From: Acidobacteria bacterium UBA2994
GTDB lineage: Bacteria; Acidobacteriota; Vicinamibacteria; Vicinamibacterales; UBA8438
Reading direction: 5' to 3'
Assembly: GCA_002346545.1 (NCBI GenBank)
Contig: DEAA01000021.1
Span: 40,675-90,240, forward strand
Length of the DNA stretch: 49,566 nucleotides
Shown one piece after another: positions 41,533-49,566 of this stretch. A program made the position numbers and the translations under genes. Position 1 is the stretch's first letter, and every line of letters begins with the position of its first letter. The notes under the pieces were generated by a model that saw only the letters and a program-made list of their open reading frames with translations, did not search any database and was not told the origin of the DNA.

Positions 41533-43913
41533 GATACGGCCACGGGGGCGGAGACGACTTTGCTGAACTGTCCCCGCTGGAGCAGTTCCCGTCCCTTCCC
41601 TCCTCGGCCGGTCACGCCATACTTTGCGGTGGAGATTGTCTGGCTGGCGCCCCGATTTGTCTCGACGGTCAGTAGGTCCCGATCACCGGTGGAGGCTATG
41701 AACCCCAGGACTCGGTCGGTACCCCGGGGCAGCTTGACGAGGATGACCCCCTTGCCGGGGCCGGAGAGGAAGTTGATCTCAGCGGCCGGGCAGAGCATTG
41801 CTCTGGCCTGGGCGGTGGCGGTGATGATGGTTTCCTCACCGGAGGTCCAGGCCACGTCGACCACCTCGGCGCCCCCCGCCGGGCGCGCGTAGCGCCGACC
41901 GGCACGCGTGCTCGGCTCGATGAACGTCTCGAGCCCAAAGCGCAGCGCGTAGCCGTCGGTGGTGACGGCGATTGCATGACGAGCCGGCTCGTCGCCCGCC
42001 CGCCGCGGGGTGATGTTCCTGGCCACCCTGGGGTCGAGGCTGAAGGCAGCCACGATCCGCTCACGGTCCTTGAGTTTGAAGCGTCGCTGAATCGGCTCAC
42101 CGTGTCCGGTGGTGGCTGGGATGTCGGCAATGCGCGCCGTGTAGGCGACGCCGAAGTTCGAGAAGAAGACACAGGTGGCTCGAGTGCTTCCGGTGAGCGC
42201 TGCCAGTAGCGAGTCGCCCTCTCGCAGACGGGTCGTGGTGACGTCCTTTACCTCCTTCTGTCGCTTCACCCACCCATCGGTGGTGACGAGTACGATGGCG
42301 TCTTCGGCGACGATGAAGTCGTCGGCGGTGTAATCAACTTCTTGCTCGGCCGGCTGGATGATCGTGCGGCGCATGTCGGTTTTGCCCTTGCCGTAGGTCT
42401 GCTGAACCTCCTTTATCTCGTCGCGCACGATGGCCCAGCGCTTCGGCTCGCTCTTGAGCAGACCGCCGATCTGGCGGGACCGTCTCCGCTTTTCTTTCAG
42501 CTCCTCCCGGATGATCAGGATCTCGAGCCGGGCCAGTCGATAGACCTTCAGCTCGAGGATGGCGTCGGTCTGTTCGGCGTCGAGAGGAAAGCGCTTCATC
42601 AGCTTCGCCGCCGCGTCCGCTTTGCCATCCGACTTTCGTACGATCCGTAGCACCTCATCGAGAGTGTCGAAGACGGTCTCGAAGCCTTCCAGGATATGGA
42701 TCCGCCGGGCCAGGTCGGCCATCTCATGCTCGAGACGCCGGGTCACCACGTCGAGACGGAAGCGGAGGAAATGCCAGAGCAGCTCGTGGAGTCCCAGGCG
42801 CTCGGGACGGCCGATGTCTTCCTGTCCGGTCGGTACCAGGCAGGTGAGGTTCACCGCGAAGTTCGTTTGGAGTGGGGTGTGGCGGAACAGATACGCCATC
42901 ACCATTTGTTCGTCGGCGTCGCGCTTGAGCTCAAGCACGATGCGCACGTCGTCGGTGGACTGGTCGTTGACGTCGACCAGCGGCGGGAGCTTTCGGGCGA
43001 CGATTACCTCGGCGATCCGCTCGACGAGCTGCCCCTTGTTCGTCGCATATGGAATGCTGGTGATCTGGATCGTCTTGCCTCCGCGGGTGGTTGGTCCCTG
43101 CTCCCAGGTGGCTCGCAGCCGGATGCTGCCGCTCCCGGTCTTGTAGATCTGCTTGAGCTCGTCGGGTGTGTTCAGTACCTGGCCGCCGGTCGGGAAGTCG
43201 GGACCCTTGACGTACCGACAGAGCCGCTCGCTGCTCAGCTCCGGGTTGTCCAGTAGTTTGAGGAGCGCAGTGCAGACCTCGCCGATGTGGTGCGGTGGGA
43301 TGTTGGTGGCCATCCCCACCGCGATGCCGGTCGTTCCATTGATCAGTAGGTTGGGGAGTCGCGCCGGGAGGACGACCGGTTCTTGGCGGGTGCCGTCGTA
43401 GTTGGGCCGAAACGGCACCGTATCCTGTTCGATCTCTCCCAGTAGGTCGGCGCTCGGTGTAGCCAGCCGGCACTCCGTGTAGCGCATGGCGGCCGCCGCG
43501 TCCCCGTCGAGGGACCCGAAATTGCCATGACCGTCGACCAGCGGATAACGCAAGGCGAAGGGCTGGGCCATCCTGACAAGCGTGTCGTAGAGTGCCGTAT
43601 CGCCGTGTGGGTGGTAGCTGCCCATCACGTCGCCCACAACCTTGGCCGACTTGCGCGGCTTGGCGTCGGCGCGCAAGCGCTGCTCCCACATCGTGTAGAG
43701 AATCCGCCGCTGCACCGGCTTCAGTCCGTCCCGCACGTCTGGCAGCGCGCGTGAGGTGATGACCGACAGTGCGTAGTTGAGGTAGCGCGACTCTGCCGCG
43801 TCGATGAGCTCTACGCTCGGTTCGCGGGTCTCCGCCGCGGACTGGTCGCCGTCGGTCTCAGAGGTCGGGGAATCGAACAGCGGCGCCGTTCGGCGCCCTC
43901 GTTGTTTCGCCAT
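41517..43913 (-). CDS. parC: DNA topoisomerase IV subunit A (ParC; GyrA-type)
   Basis: 798 residues from ATG 43913, chosen because it overlaps the NudL stop as TAATG; an in-frame ATG at 43931 is the alternative. The breakage-reunion domain has catalytic Tyr145 in MRYTECRL. The quinolone-determining loop is [10 protein letters not shown], with Thr106 and Asp110 at the positions equivalent to E. coli GyrA Ser83 and Asp87. The coiled arm and a beta-pinwheel C-terminus follow. The first blade ([21 protein letters not shown]) lacks a GyrA box, pointing to ParC, but GRGGKG occurs in the last blade. Parc and parE are separated by 161 bases containing a hairpin. Confidence 0.88.
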   Translation of the reverse strand: MAKQRGRRTAPLFDSPTSETDGDQSAAETREPSVELIDAAESRYLNYALSVITSRALPDVRDGLKPVQRRILYTMWEQRLRADAKPRKSAKVVGDVMGSYHPHGDTALYDTLVRMAQPFALRYPLVDGHGNFGSLDGDAAAAMRYTECRLATPSADLLGEIEQDTVPFRPNYDGTRQEPVVLPARLPNLLINGTTGIAVGMATNIPPHHIGEVCTALLKLLDNPELSSERLCRYVKGPDFPTGGQVLNTPDELKQIYKTGSGSIRLRATWEQGPTTRGGKTIQITSIPYATNKGQLVERIAEVIVARKLPPLVDVNDQSTDDVRIVLELKRDADEQMVMAYLFRHTPLQTNFAVNLTCLVPTGQEDIGRPERLGLHELLWHFLRFRLDVVTRRLEHEMADLARRIHILEGFETVFDTLDEVLRIVRKSDGKADAAAKLMKRFPLDAEQTDAILELKVYRLARLEILIIREELKEKRRRSRQIGGLLKSEPKRWAIVRDEIKEVQQTYGKGKTDMRRTIIQPAEQEVDYTADDFIVAEDAIVLVTTDGWVKRQKEVKDVTTTRLREGDSLLAALTGSTRATCVFFSNFGVAYTARIADIPATTGHGEPIQRRFKLKDRERIVAAFSLDPRVARNITPRRAGDEPARHAIAVTTDGYALRFGLETFIEPSTRAGRRYARPAGGAEVVDVAWTSGEETIITATAQARAMLCPAAEINFLSGPGKGVILVKLPRGTDRVLGFIASTGDRDLLTVETNRGASQTISTAKYGVTGRGGKGRELLQRGQFSKVVSAPVAVSPLDG

Positions 43914-44608
43914 TACGGTCTCGGGGTCCATCTTGGCTCGGACAGCCCGGGTTCAGGGGAATCGGTGCCTGAGGCGTCGAGCCGCAGCAGCTGCACGAGT
44001 TCGCTGAGGACCATCGCGGTGGCGCCCCAGACCCGCTCACCGCACAGTGCGAAGAACGGCACCGTAATCGTTTCGCTCCCGCGCCACAACCACCCCGGAC
44101 GAAGACTGTGCGGAGACAGCAGATCGTCGAGGGCCACCTCCAGAATATGGGCCACCTCGTGGGCGGATGCGAGTAGTGATGGGCGTTCGGAGAGCATGCC
44201 GAGCACCGGATACAGCGCGAAGTTCGAGACCGGGATGTAGAGCGGCGTCAGCCGGCCCAGTACCCGTAGCCCGTCGCCGTCAAGCCCGATCTCCTCGTAT
44301 GCCTCACGGAGTGCGGCCCGCTCGATCGTCTCACCGTCGTCCACGGTGCCTCCCGGCAACGAAATCTGGCCGGCGTGGGTTCCGAGCGACCCGGCTCGTC
44401 GGGTCAGACAGACGTGTGCACGGTTGCCAATCGGGTAGAGGAGCAGTAGCGCGGCTGCGGTTCGCGACCCTTCGGGGATGACCCCTGCTTGCCAGCCAAC
44501 ACGGGGACGAGGGGCCATCCGGGAATGCGCGTCGGGGCAGGGACCAGGGTCTCTGAGAGCGGAACGGAGGCGCGCTTCAATCTGATAAAGTGTCGGAGTA
44601 GTATCCAC
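43913..44608 (-). CDS. nudL: Nudix hydrolase, CoA pyrophosphatase (NudL-like)
   Basis: 231 residues. [22 protein letters not shown] is the NuCoA extension, followed by [23 protein letters not shown] (a complete Nudix box). It cleaves CoA and acyl-CoA to 3',5'-ADP and phosphopantetheine. It has a longer N-terminal region than E. coli NudL and an acidic/Pro-rich C-terminal tail. It is the first gene of a coupled set with parC. It is divergent from the MATE gene; their starts are 56 bases apart. Confidence 0.9.
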   Translation of the reverse strand: MDTTPTLYQIEARLRSALRDPGPCPDAHSRMAPRPRVGWQAGVIPEGSRTAAALLLLYPIGNRAHVCLTRRAGSLGTHAGQISLPGGTVDDGETIERAALREAYEEIGLDGDGLRVLGRLTPLYIPVSNFALYPVLGMLSERPSLLASAHEVAHILEVALDDLLSPHSLRPGWLWRGSETITVPFFALCGERVWGATAMVLSELVQLLRLDASGTDSPEPGLSEPRWTPRP

Positions 44609-44664
44609 GATCGGAACTTGATCCTATCGCGTCTGCCGATGGTGTCTGTATTCGGTCCAACCGT

Positions 44665-46125
44665 ATGACAGACTCCGAGCCTGTTCGACAGCCGATAGAG
44701 GATCCCCCTACCGAGACAGACGCTCCCCAAGAACAGACGTTCGACCGTTCCATCGTCGAGGGGCCTCTGGGCCGTGCGGTTTGGCATCTCGCCTGGCCCA
44801 CGATGGTGCAGAACGTCATCGGCGGTCTGCAGGGCATCATCGACCAGGCGATGGTCGGCAACTATGTTGGCCATACCGGAAACGCCGCCATCGGCGTCAG
44901 CCTGCAGATCTTCATCCTGGTGATCGTCTTCGTGGCGTCGGTGTTTACCGGCATGGGCGTGCTGGTCGCCAGGTTTGCCGGCGCTGGCGACCCGGAGAAG
45001 GTCAACCGCGCCGTCTATCAGGCGTTCATCGTCGCGTTGTTCCTTGCCGTGGGCGTGATGGCGCCGGTCGGATACTGGGCGGCGCCGACGCTACTGACGA
45101 TGATCAACGCCGCGCCCGAGGTGCAGGTCGAGGCGCTGCCCTACATCCGGATCATGTTCGTGTTCAGCTTCGGCATGCTGATGTTTTTCATGTTCAGCGG
45201 CGCGCTCAGAGCCGCCGGTGACGCTAAGACGCCGATGCGTCTCGGCATCTTCATGACCACTTTGAACATCACGCTGAACATCATACTCATTCGGGGGCTG
45301 GGGCCGATTCCGGCGTTCGGTACCACCGGTGCGGCGATGGGCACGGCGATCGCCAGCGGGGTGACTGGCCTGGTGTTTATCTGGCTGCTGTTCTCCAGCC
45401 GTCTGGTGATCCACTTCTCCAGGACGATGTCCTATCGGCCCGACTGGAGCGTCATCCGGCAGCTGTTTAAGTTCGGTCTGCCGGCCGGGTTCCAGGGTAT
45501 CGCCATGAACCTGGGAGGCGTGCTGATGCTCCGTTTCATCGGTTCGCTGACCTACAGCGCTGAGGCGCAGGCCGCTTACGCTGTTGGCTACACCGAGCTC
45601 TTTTCGCTGATCACCTGGACGTCGGTGGGGCTGATGGGGGCGACCGCCGCAGTGGCCGGGCAGAACCTCGGCGCCGGGTATCCTGAGCGGAGCCTCAGGT
45701 CGGTCCACGTGGCGTCGCTCATCGGCCTCTTGGTCGCGGTGGTGGTCGGGCTGCTCTTCCTCGCCATCCCGCGGACTTTGCTCGGCCTGTTCGGCATGGA
45801 GGAAGGTGTGGTCGTCGAGGTCGGCGTGCAACTGCTGGGCTACCTCGCGGTCTCCGGACTGTTCATCACCGTGGCCCTCGTCTATACCGGCGGTCTCCAA
45901 GGGACCGGCGACACTCGCAGCCCCCTCTACATCTCGATCGTGTCGCAAGTCATCGTCCCGCTGGGCACCTGCGCAGTCGTGCAGGCGGTCTACGGGCTCG
46001 AGGTACAGCACATCTGGACCGCCATCGTGATCGGACACATGACGCGTTGCGGTCTCAGCGTGATACGGTTCCGCCAAGGTAAGTGGCGGGAGATCAAGGT
46101 CGAGATCGGTCCCGCCTCAGCTTGA
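44665..46125 (+). CDS. MATE family efflux transporter
   Basis: 486 residues with about 12 membrane segments in two repeats. VWHLAWPTMVQNVIGGLQGIIDQAMVGNYVG is the first helix pair. SGALRAAGDAKTPM and GGLQGTGDTRSPL are the two equivalent RAxGDxxTP-like motifs of MATE proteins. These antiporters export cationic drugs or metabolites using sodium or proton gradients. A basic/acidic N-terminal tail of about 35 residues precedes the first helix. It is followed after 37 bases by the PLP enzyme gene. Confidence 0.92.
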   Translation: MTDSEPVRQPIEDPPTETDAPQEQTFDRSIVEGPLGRAVWHLAWPTMVQNVIGGLQGIIDQAMVGNYVGHTGNAAIGVSLQIFILVIVFVASVFTGMGVLVARFAGAGDPEKVNRAVYQAFIVALFLAVGVMAPVGYWAAPTLLTMINAAPEVQVEALPYIRIMFVFSFGMLMFFMFSGALRAAGDAKTPMRLGIFMTTLNITLNIILIRGLGPIPAFGTTGAAMGTAIASGVTGLVFIWLLFSSRLVIHFSRTMSYRPDWSVIRQLFKFGLPAGFQGIAMNLGGVLMLRFIGSLTYSAEAQAAYAVGYTELFSLITWTSVGLMGATAAVAGQNLGAGYPERSLRSVHVASLIGLLVAVVVGLLFLAIPRTLLGLFGMEEGVVVEVGVQLLGYLAVSGLFITVALVYTGGLQGTGDTRSPLYISIVSQVIVPLGTCAVVQAVYGLEVQHIWTAIVIGHMTRCGLSVIRFRQGKWREIKVEIGPASA

Positions 46126-46162
46126 CGGCAGTCGCCTGTGACCCGGGCCGTCAACGTTCGAC

Positions 46163-47305
46163 ATGGCAGACTCCCGCGACCACCTGTCCACCTTGGCGGC
46201 CCAGGCGCTGGGCTGGATCGACGAGACCACTCGAGCGGTGGTGCCGCCGATTCATCCGTCGGCCACCTACGAACGGGCTCCGGACGGCAGCTACCCCGGG
46301 GGACGGACCTACACGCGGGATCACAACCCGACCTACGATCAGACCGAGACGCTACTGGCGCGCCTCGAGGGTGGGGAAGCTGCCCTTCTGTTCAGCTCGG
46401 GAATGGCCGCGGCCACCACCTTCCTTGAAACTCTCGACCCGGGTGCACATGTCATTGCGCCCCGTCACATGTACTGGACGATTCGCCGGTGGCTCGAGGA
46501 GCTGGCCGAGCGCGATCGCATTGCGCTTGACCTTGTCCCCGCCGGCGATCTCGGGGTTCTTGAGCGTGCGTTGCAACCGGGTCGGACCGCAGTCGTCTGG
46601 GTAGAAACCCCGGCGAACCCGACTGGTGAGGTGACTGACATCGCCGCCACCGTACGGCTTGCTCATGCGGCCGGAGCAAGGGTGGTCGTTGATTCGACAG
46701 TGGCGACGCCCGTGCTCTGCAGGCCGTTGTCGCATGGCGCCGATCTGGTACTCCATTCAGCTACCAAGCAGTTGAACGGTCATGCCGATGTGCTGGCCGG
46801 CGTGCTCGTGACGGCCCGCCGGGATGACGGGTGGGAGCGGATCGCCCACGACCGGGGTTACCGGGGAGCGGTGCTGGGTCCGTTCGAGTGCTGGCTGCTC
46901 TTGCGTGGGATGCGCACGCTGTTTCTGCGGGTGTCGCGGTCGGCGGAGACCGCGCTGCGGATCGCCGAATGGCTCGACGCGCAGTCGACAGTTGCCGAGG
47001 TTTTCTATCCGGGCCTCGTTACCCATCCGGGCCACGAGATCGCGGCTCGGCAGATGGTGGGTGGCTTTGGGATGATGGTCTCGTTCCGACCGCATGGGGG
47101 TGCAGCCGGGGCTCGCCAGGTCGCGGGCCGGTTGCGGCTGTTCAAGAATGCCACATCGCTTGGTGGTGTTGAGAGTCTGGTCGAGCATCGGGCTCCGGTC
47201 GAGGGGCCTGGTACCCCGGTGCCCGATGACCTGCTCCGGTTGTCGGTCGGAATCGAGGCAGTTGAGGACCTGATCGCGGATCTGGTGTCCGCGTTGCGGG
47301 AATAG
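46163..47305 (+). CDS. Cys/Met metabolism PLP-dependent enzyme (cystathionine gamma-synthase-like)
   Basis: 380 residues. TYTRDHNPTYDQTETLLARLEGGEAALLFSSGMAA, VVWVETPANPTGEVTDI, VVVDSTVATPVLCRPLSHGADLVLHSATKQLNGHAD, with the PLP lysine in SATK, and FKNATSLGGVESLVEHRA are typical of the family. Candidates are cystathionine gamma-synthase, O-acylhomoserine sulfhydrylase or a gamma-lyase; the sequence does not decide between them. Sulfate-assimilation genes at the left end show the strain builds sulfur amino acids, though the loci are 44 kb apart. Confidence 0.88.
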   Translation: MADSRDHLSTLAAQALGWIDETTRAVVPPIHPSATYERAPDGSYPGGRTYTRDHNPTYDQTETLLARLEGGEAALLFSSGMAAATTFLETLDPGAHVIAPRHMYWTIRRWLEELAERDRIALDLVPAGDLGVLERALQPGRTAVVWVETPANPTGEVTDIAATVRLAHAAGARVVVDSTVATPVLCRPLSHGADLVLHSATKQLNGHADVLAGVLVTARRDDGWERIAHDRGYRGAVLGPFECWLLLRGMRTLFLRVSRSAETALRIAEWLDAQSTVAEVFYPGLVTHPGHEIAARQMVGGFGMMVSFRPHGGAAGARQVAGRLRLFKNATSLGGVESLVEHRAPVEGPGTPVPDDLLRLSVGIEAVEDLIADLVSALRE

Positions 47306-47318
47306 GGCTCCGGCCACG

Positions 47319-47393
47319 ATGACTGGTTCCGAGCTCCAGCTCACCATCCGGGAAGCCACTGCGGCGGATGTGCCGCTGGTGCTGATTTCCTAG
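47319..47393 (+). pseudogene. GNAT acetyltransferase, N-terminal remnant
   Basis: From ATG 47319 the frame reads TGSELQLTIREATAADVPLVL, the start of a GNAT protein (IREATxADxPLVL), but stops at TAG after 24 codons. No acetyl-CoA-binding region follows in any frame. It follows the PLP enzyme by 13 bases and meets a convergent membrane-protein gene. Confidence 0.6.
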
Positions 47394-47734
47394 CCTGCCC
47401 TGGGTCGTCTCAGGCCCGGCGTCGCCAGCCAGATCCCGAGGGCGGTTGCGGTCGCCACGCTGCACCATCGGACTGTCAGGCGCCGACCGTCGATCCGTGA
47501 CTCCCACCGTCTCAACGGCAGACCCTGGTAGGTCGGTAGACCACGACGTCTGGGATGGTTCCCGTCGTCGGCCGCGTCGGGGCGAACTGGGGTGCCGACC
47601 GTGATCAACGCGCTGCTAGCTGCCACCCGGAACTCGGGATCGTCGACCCGCACATGCATCCAGGGCGGCACTAGTCCGACGAGACTGAAGGTCACCATGC
47701 CGAGGCTGAGGATCACGTGTTGGGTGGTCGTCAT
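47390..47734 (-). CDS. Small membrane protein, unknown
   Basis: 114 residues with two hydrophobic segments (TTTQHVILSLGMVTFSLVGLV and WCSVATATALGIWLATPG) around a hydrophilic loop. No family is recognised. The ATG overlaps the stop of the ligase/acyltransferase gene (ATGA), so its expression is coupled to that lipid gene. The last codons overlap the GNAT remnant on the other strand. Confidence 0.6.
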   Translation of the reverse strand: MTTTQHVILSLGMVTFSLVGLVPPWMHVRVDDPEFRVAASSALITVGTPVRPDAADDGNHPRRRGLPTYQGLPLRRWESRIDGRRLTVRWCSVATATALGIWLATPGLRRPRAG

Positions 47735-49566
47735 CCCGCTTGTTCACCCACGTCCTGCGAGATCAGCCGACGAGCGTTATCACGCAGCCGCACTACCTCT
47801 TCGAAGGTGTCGGCGGTCGGTTGTTGCGGAGGGTGCACGGTCAGGGTGACCGTGCCCGGTCGAAGCAGGATGGTGTCGGCCGGGAAGATGTCGCGGGTTC
47901 CCTCAAGCGAAATCGGAACGACGGGGCGTCGGGCCGAGACCGCCGCTCGGAATGCGCCGAGGCGGAACGGGAGCAGTCCCGGCGCTCGGACGAAGGTGCC
48001 TTCGGGAAACACGAACATTGATTCGCCGGCCCTTAGCGCAGTGCTGACTTCGTCGGAGCTTTCCATCTTTTCCGTGTGGTCGCGCTTGTCGATGGTGATG
48101 TAGCCTGCCTTCGGGATGATGGTGCCGAGGATCGGATAGGTGGTCAGGCGTCCCTTCGCGGCAAAGCGGACGTCCACCGGTAAGGTGGCTAGGATGACGA
48201 CCACATCGAGGAAGCTGGCGTGGTTGGCGACGAAGATCGCCGGTTCCAGGCCGTCGAGATGGCGGAGACCACGTAACTCAAGTCGGCAGCCGGACACCGT
48301 CACCACCCACTGGGCCGCGCGCTTGAGTCGGCGTCTGGCGGCGGCCACCGATCCACTGGCGGCTACCAGGGCCCAGACCACCGGCACGGTCACCACCAGG
48401 TGCGCCACAATGTAGCTGGTGTAGACCAGGCTGCCCGTCAGCGCCGCCACCCGTGCCACGCGCCCGGCGACCGCGCCCCAGGCCAGTCTGGCCCACTGGC
48501 GTGCCATGGAGCCCGTGCCTCCGTCGAGTTGTCCCGAAAGATACGCGTCGCGGGTCGCCGCGCGGCGGATCTTGCCGCTCGAGGTCTTGAGCACGGCACT
48601 GGGTTGCGCTAGTACCACCACGTCTGGGGGGAGGCCAAGCGCGGTGGTGACTTGGTCGAAGATTCGCTGGCGGAGCGTATCCCGTGTCCCGGTGTCGTTC
48701 GCCCGGGTCTCGGCCACGACGACCAGTTGCTCGGTGCCGGCGTCTTCGTCGACGACCCCGAACACCGCGACGCAACCCTTGCGCACCCCGTCGATGCCGG
48801 CGACGATCGCCTCGGCCTCGTGGGGGTAGACGTTCCGGCCTGCCTTGATGATCACGTCCTTGTGACGTCCGGTGAGAAACAGCTCCCTGTTGGCTAGGTA
48901 GCCGAGGTCGCCGGAGTCAATCCAGCCGTCGTCGGTCGTGATCGCGGCGGTAGCCTCGGGGTTCCGGTAGTAGCCGGACATCATCGAAGGGCCCCGGAAC
49001 TGAACCCGTCCCTCTCGCCGTTCGCCGAGCAGGGAGCCTGACGGATCGGCGATGCGGATTTCGTGCCGGGGCAGGGGAAGCCCGCAGGCGACAAATGCCA
49101 ATGCGTCGGCCGCCTCGCTAGGCTCGGCCCGGCCGTCTTGCCGGAACGTCCGGGCAATCCGGTCGACACGCGGCGGCTGGCGTTGCGGGGTGACGGCGAG
49201 ACCGACCGAACACTCGGCGAGGCCGTAGACCGGACGCATGACATCGGATCGGAGACCTGCCTCGGCGAAGCGTTTAGTGAATCGCTCCAGGGTCGCCGGG
49301 AGCACGGCCTCCGAGCCATTCAGCATGAGGCGGACCGAACTCAGGTCGACCCCGTCGATCTCCTCGTCGGTGATCTTGTTCGCGCACAGATCGAACGCGA
49401 AGTTGGGGCCGACGGCGACCGTCGCCCGGTGCGCGTGGATGGTCCAGAACCAGCGTGCCGGCCGGGCCAGGAAGGTGAGCGGCGACAGTATCGTCACCGG
49501 AATGGCGAAGTACATGGTGCCGAGCCACGCTCCGATGAGGCCCATGTCGTGGTAGAGCGGAAGCCA
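47731..49566 (-). CDS. Acyl-AMP ligase / PlsC-type acyltransferase fusion (5' end outside window)
   Basis: 612 codons are visible; the start lies beyond base 49566. The window edge falls in WLPLYHDMGLIG, an ANL motif typical of fatty acyl-AMP/CoA ligases. VYGLAECSVGLAV, GWIDSGDLGYL, GRHKDVIIKAGRNVYPHEAE and the lid lysine in LKTSSGKIRR complete the ligase half. After a hydrophobic linker (VYTSYIVAHLVVTVPVVWALVAA) comes an acyltransferase domain with NHASFLD (HX4D) and FPEGTFVRAPG. The fusion should activate a fatty acid and transfer it to a glycerol-phosphate-like acceptor at the membrane. AECSVGLAV and the order recall FAAL enzymes. Confidence 0.88.
   Translation of the reverse strand, partial: WLPLYHDMGLIGAWLGTMYFAIPVTILSPLTFLARPARWFWTIHAHRATVAVGPNFAFDLCANKITDEEIDGVDLSSVRLMLNGSEAVLPATLERFTKRFAEAGLRSDVMRPVYGLAECSVGLAVTPQRQPPRVDRIARTFRQDGRAEPSEAADALAFVACGLPLPRHEIRIADPSGSLLGERREGRVQFRGPSMMSGYYRNPEATAAITTDDGWIDSGDLGYLANRELFLTGRHKDVIIKAGRNVYPHEAEAIVAGIDGVRKGCVAVFGVVDEDAGTEQLVVVAETRANDTGTRDTLRQRIFDQVTTALGLPPDVVVLAQPSAVLKTSSGKIRRAATRDAYLSGQLDGGTGSMARQWARLAWGAVAGRVARVAALTGSLVYTSYIVAHLVVTVPVVWALVAASGSVAAARRRLKRAAQWVVTVSGCRLELRGLRHLDGLEPAIFVANHASFLDVVVILATLPVDVRFAAKGRLTTYPILGTIIPKAGYITIDKRDHTEKMESSDEVSTALRAGESMFVFPEGTFVRAPGLLPFRLGAFRAAVSARRPVVPISLEGTRDIFPADTILLRPGTVTLTVHPPQQPTADTFEEVVRLRDNARRLISQDVGEQAG

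Noticed and set aside
45091..46077. 328-codon minus-strand frame opposite the MATE gene
   Set aside because: Its His/Glu/Gln-rich composition with no hydrophobic core is typical of an antisense shadow of membrane-protein DNA.
16751..47393. Shared 12-base string (ctgatttcctag) next to both GNAT remnants at 16751 and 47382
   Set aside because: 12-base matches are expected by chance in a window this long, and the two occurrences have different orientation relative to the remnants; not an insertion-site signature.
1..49566. tRNA, rRNA, CRISPR array, insertion sequence or prophage
   Set aside because: I saw no tRNA-like T-arm/cloverleaf sequence, no repeat-spacer array, no transposase or integrase motifs and no terminal inverted repeats by eye; a covariance search would be needed to exclude small RNAs.

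Overview
The window looks like chromosomal DNA from a high-GC Gram-negative bacterium. It is densely coded, with many 1-8 base gene overlaps and some TTG/GTG starts backed by good Shine-Dalgarno (SD) sequences. An Oar-type TonB receptor with an N-terminal carboxypeptidase-regulatory domain, lipoproteins, a LolD/FtsX-type transporter and a TAXI-TRAP system point to an Acidobacteriota-like organism (Vicinamibacteria would fit). That placement is inferred from gene style, not from a marker gene. I see no rRNA, tRNA, CRISPR array, insertion sequence or prophage.

Layout. 1-2.8 kb: sulfate assimilation (CysQ end, fused ATP sulfurylase/APS kinase, DUF4202). 3-7.4 kb: single housekeeping genes (ArfB, BASS transporter, dienoyl-CoA-reductase-like SDR, DUF4440, DUF6526, pterin dehydratase, MOSC). 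7.4-14.6 kb: a co-directional set with an EhpF-like adenylating enzyme, a DUF4399 lipoprotein, an EhpG-like aldehyde dehydrogenase and a LolD/FtsX-type ABC transporter. Oligopeptidase B follows. 16.7-22.7 kb, minus strand: small genes including a GNAT pseudogene, DUF2007, an ester cyclase, NIPSNAP, a Nudix gene broken by one UGA, a DUF411 protein, a PNPOx-family protein, a membrane protein with possible PH-like domains, PlsC, and an exported Lon-substrate-binding-domain protein. The DUF411 gene has an in-frame UGA exactly at its first motif cysteine, and a hairpin resembling a bacterial SECIS follows it, so it may encode an undescribed selenoprotein.

23-38 kb, minus strand: a methyltransferase, then a long tightly packed run. 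In transcription order this is Oar-like TonB receptor, iron-dependent alcohol dehydrogenase, exported PQQ-type propeller, HemN/HemW-like radical SAM enzyme, chorismate-lyase-family protein, flavin halogenase-like enzyme, 4HBT thioesterase, PaaK-like ligase, broken VOC gene, TAXI-TRAP binding protein and fused TRAP permease. It pairs uptake systems with what looks like a small pathway for an aromatic, perhaps halogenated, acid. 38-44.6 kb: ExeA-type ATPase with a SPOR-like end, topoisomerase IV subunits B and A, and NudL. 44.7-49.6 kb: MATE exporter, a Cys/Met-metabolism PLP enzyme, a GNAT remnant, a small membrane protein, and the 3' part of an acyl-AMP ligase/acyltransferase fusion that runs off the window.

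Five genes are broken or reduced to remnants (GNAT twice, Nudix, VOC, and a possible winged-helix tail). This could be real gene decay or sequencing/assembly error, and that question matters for reading the UGA codons.
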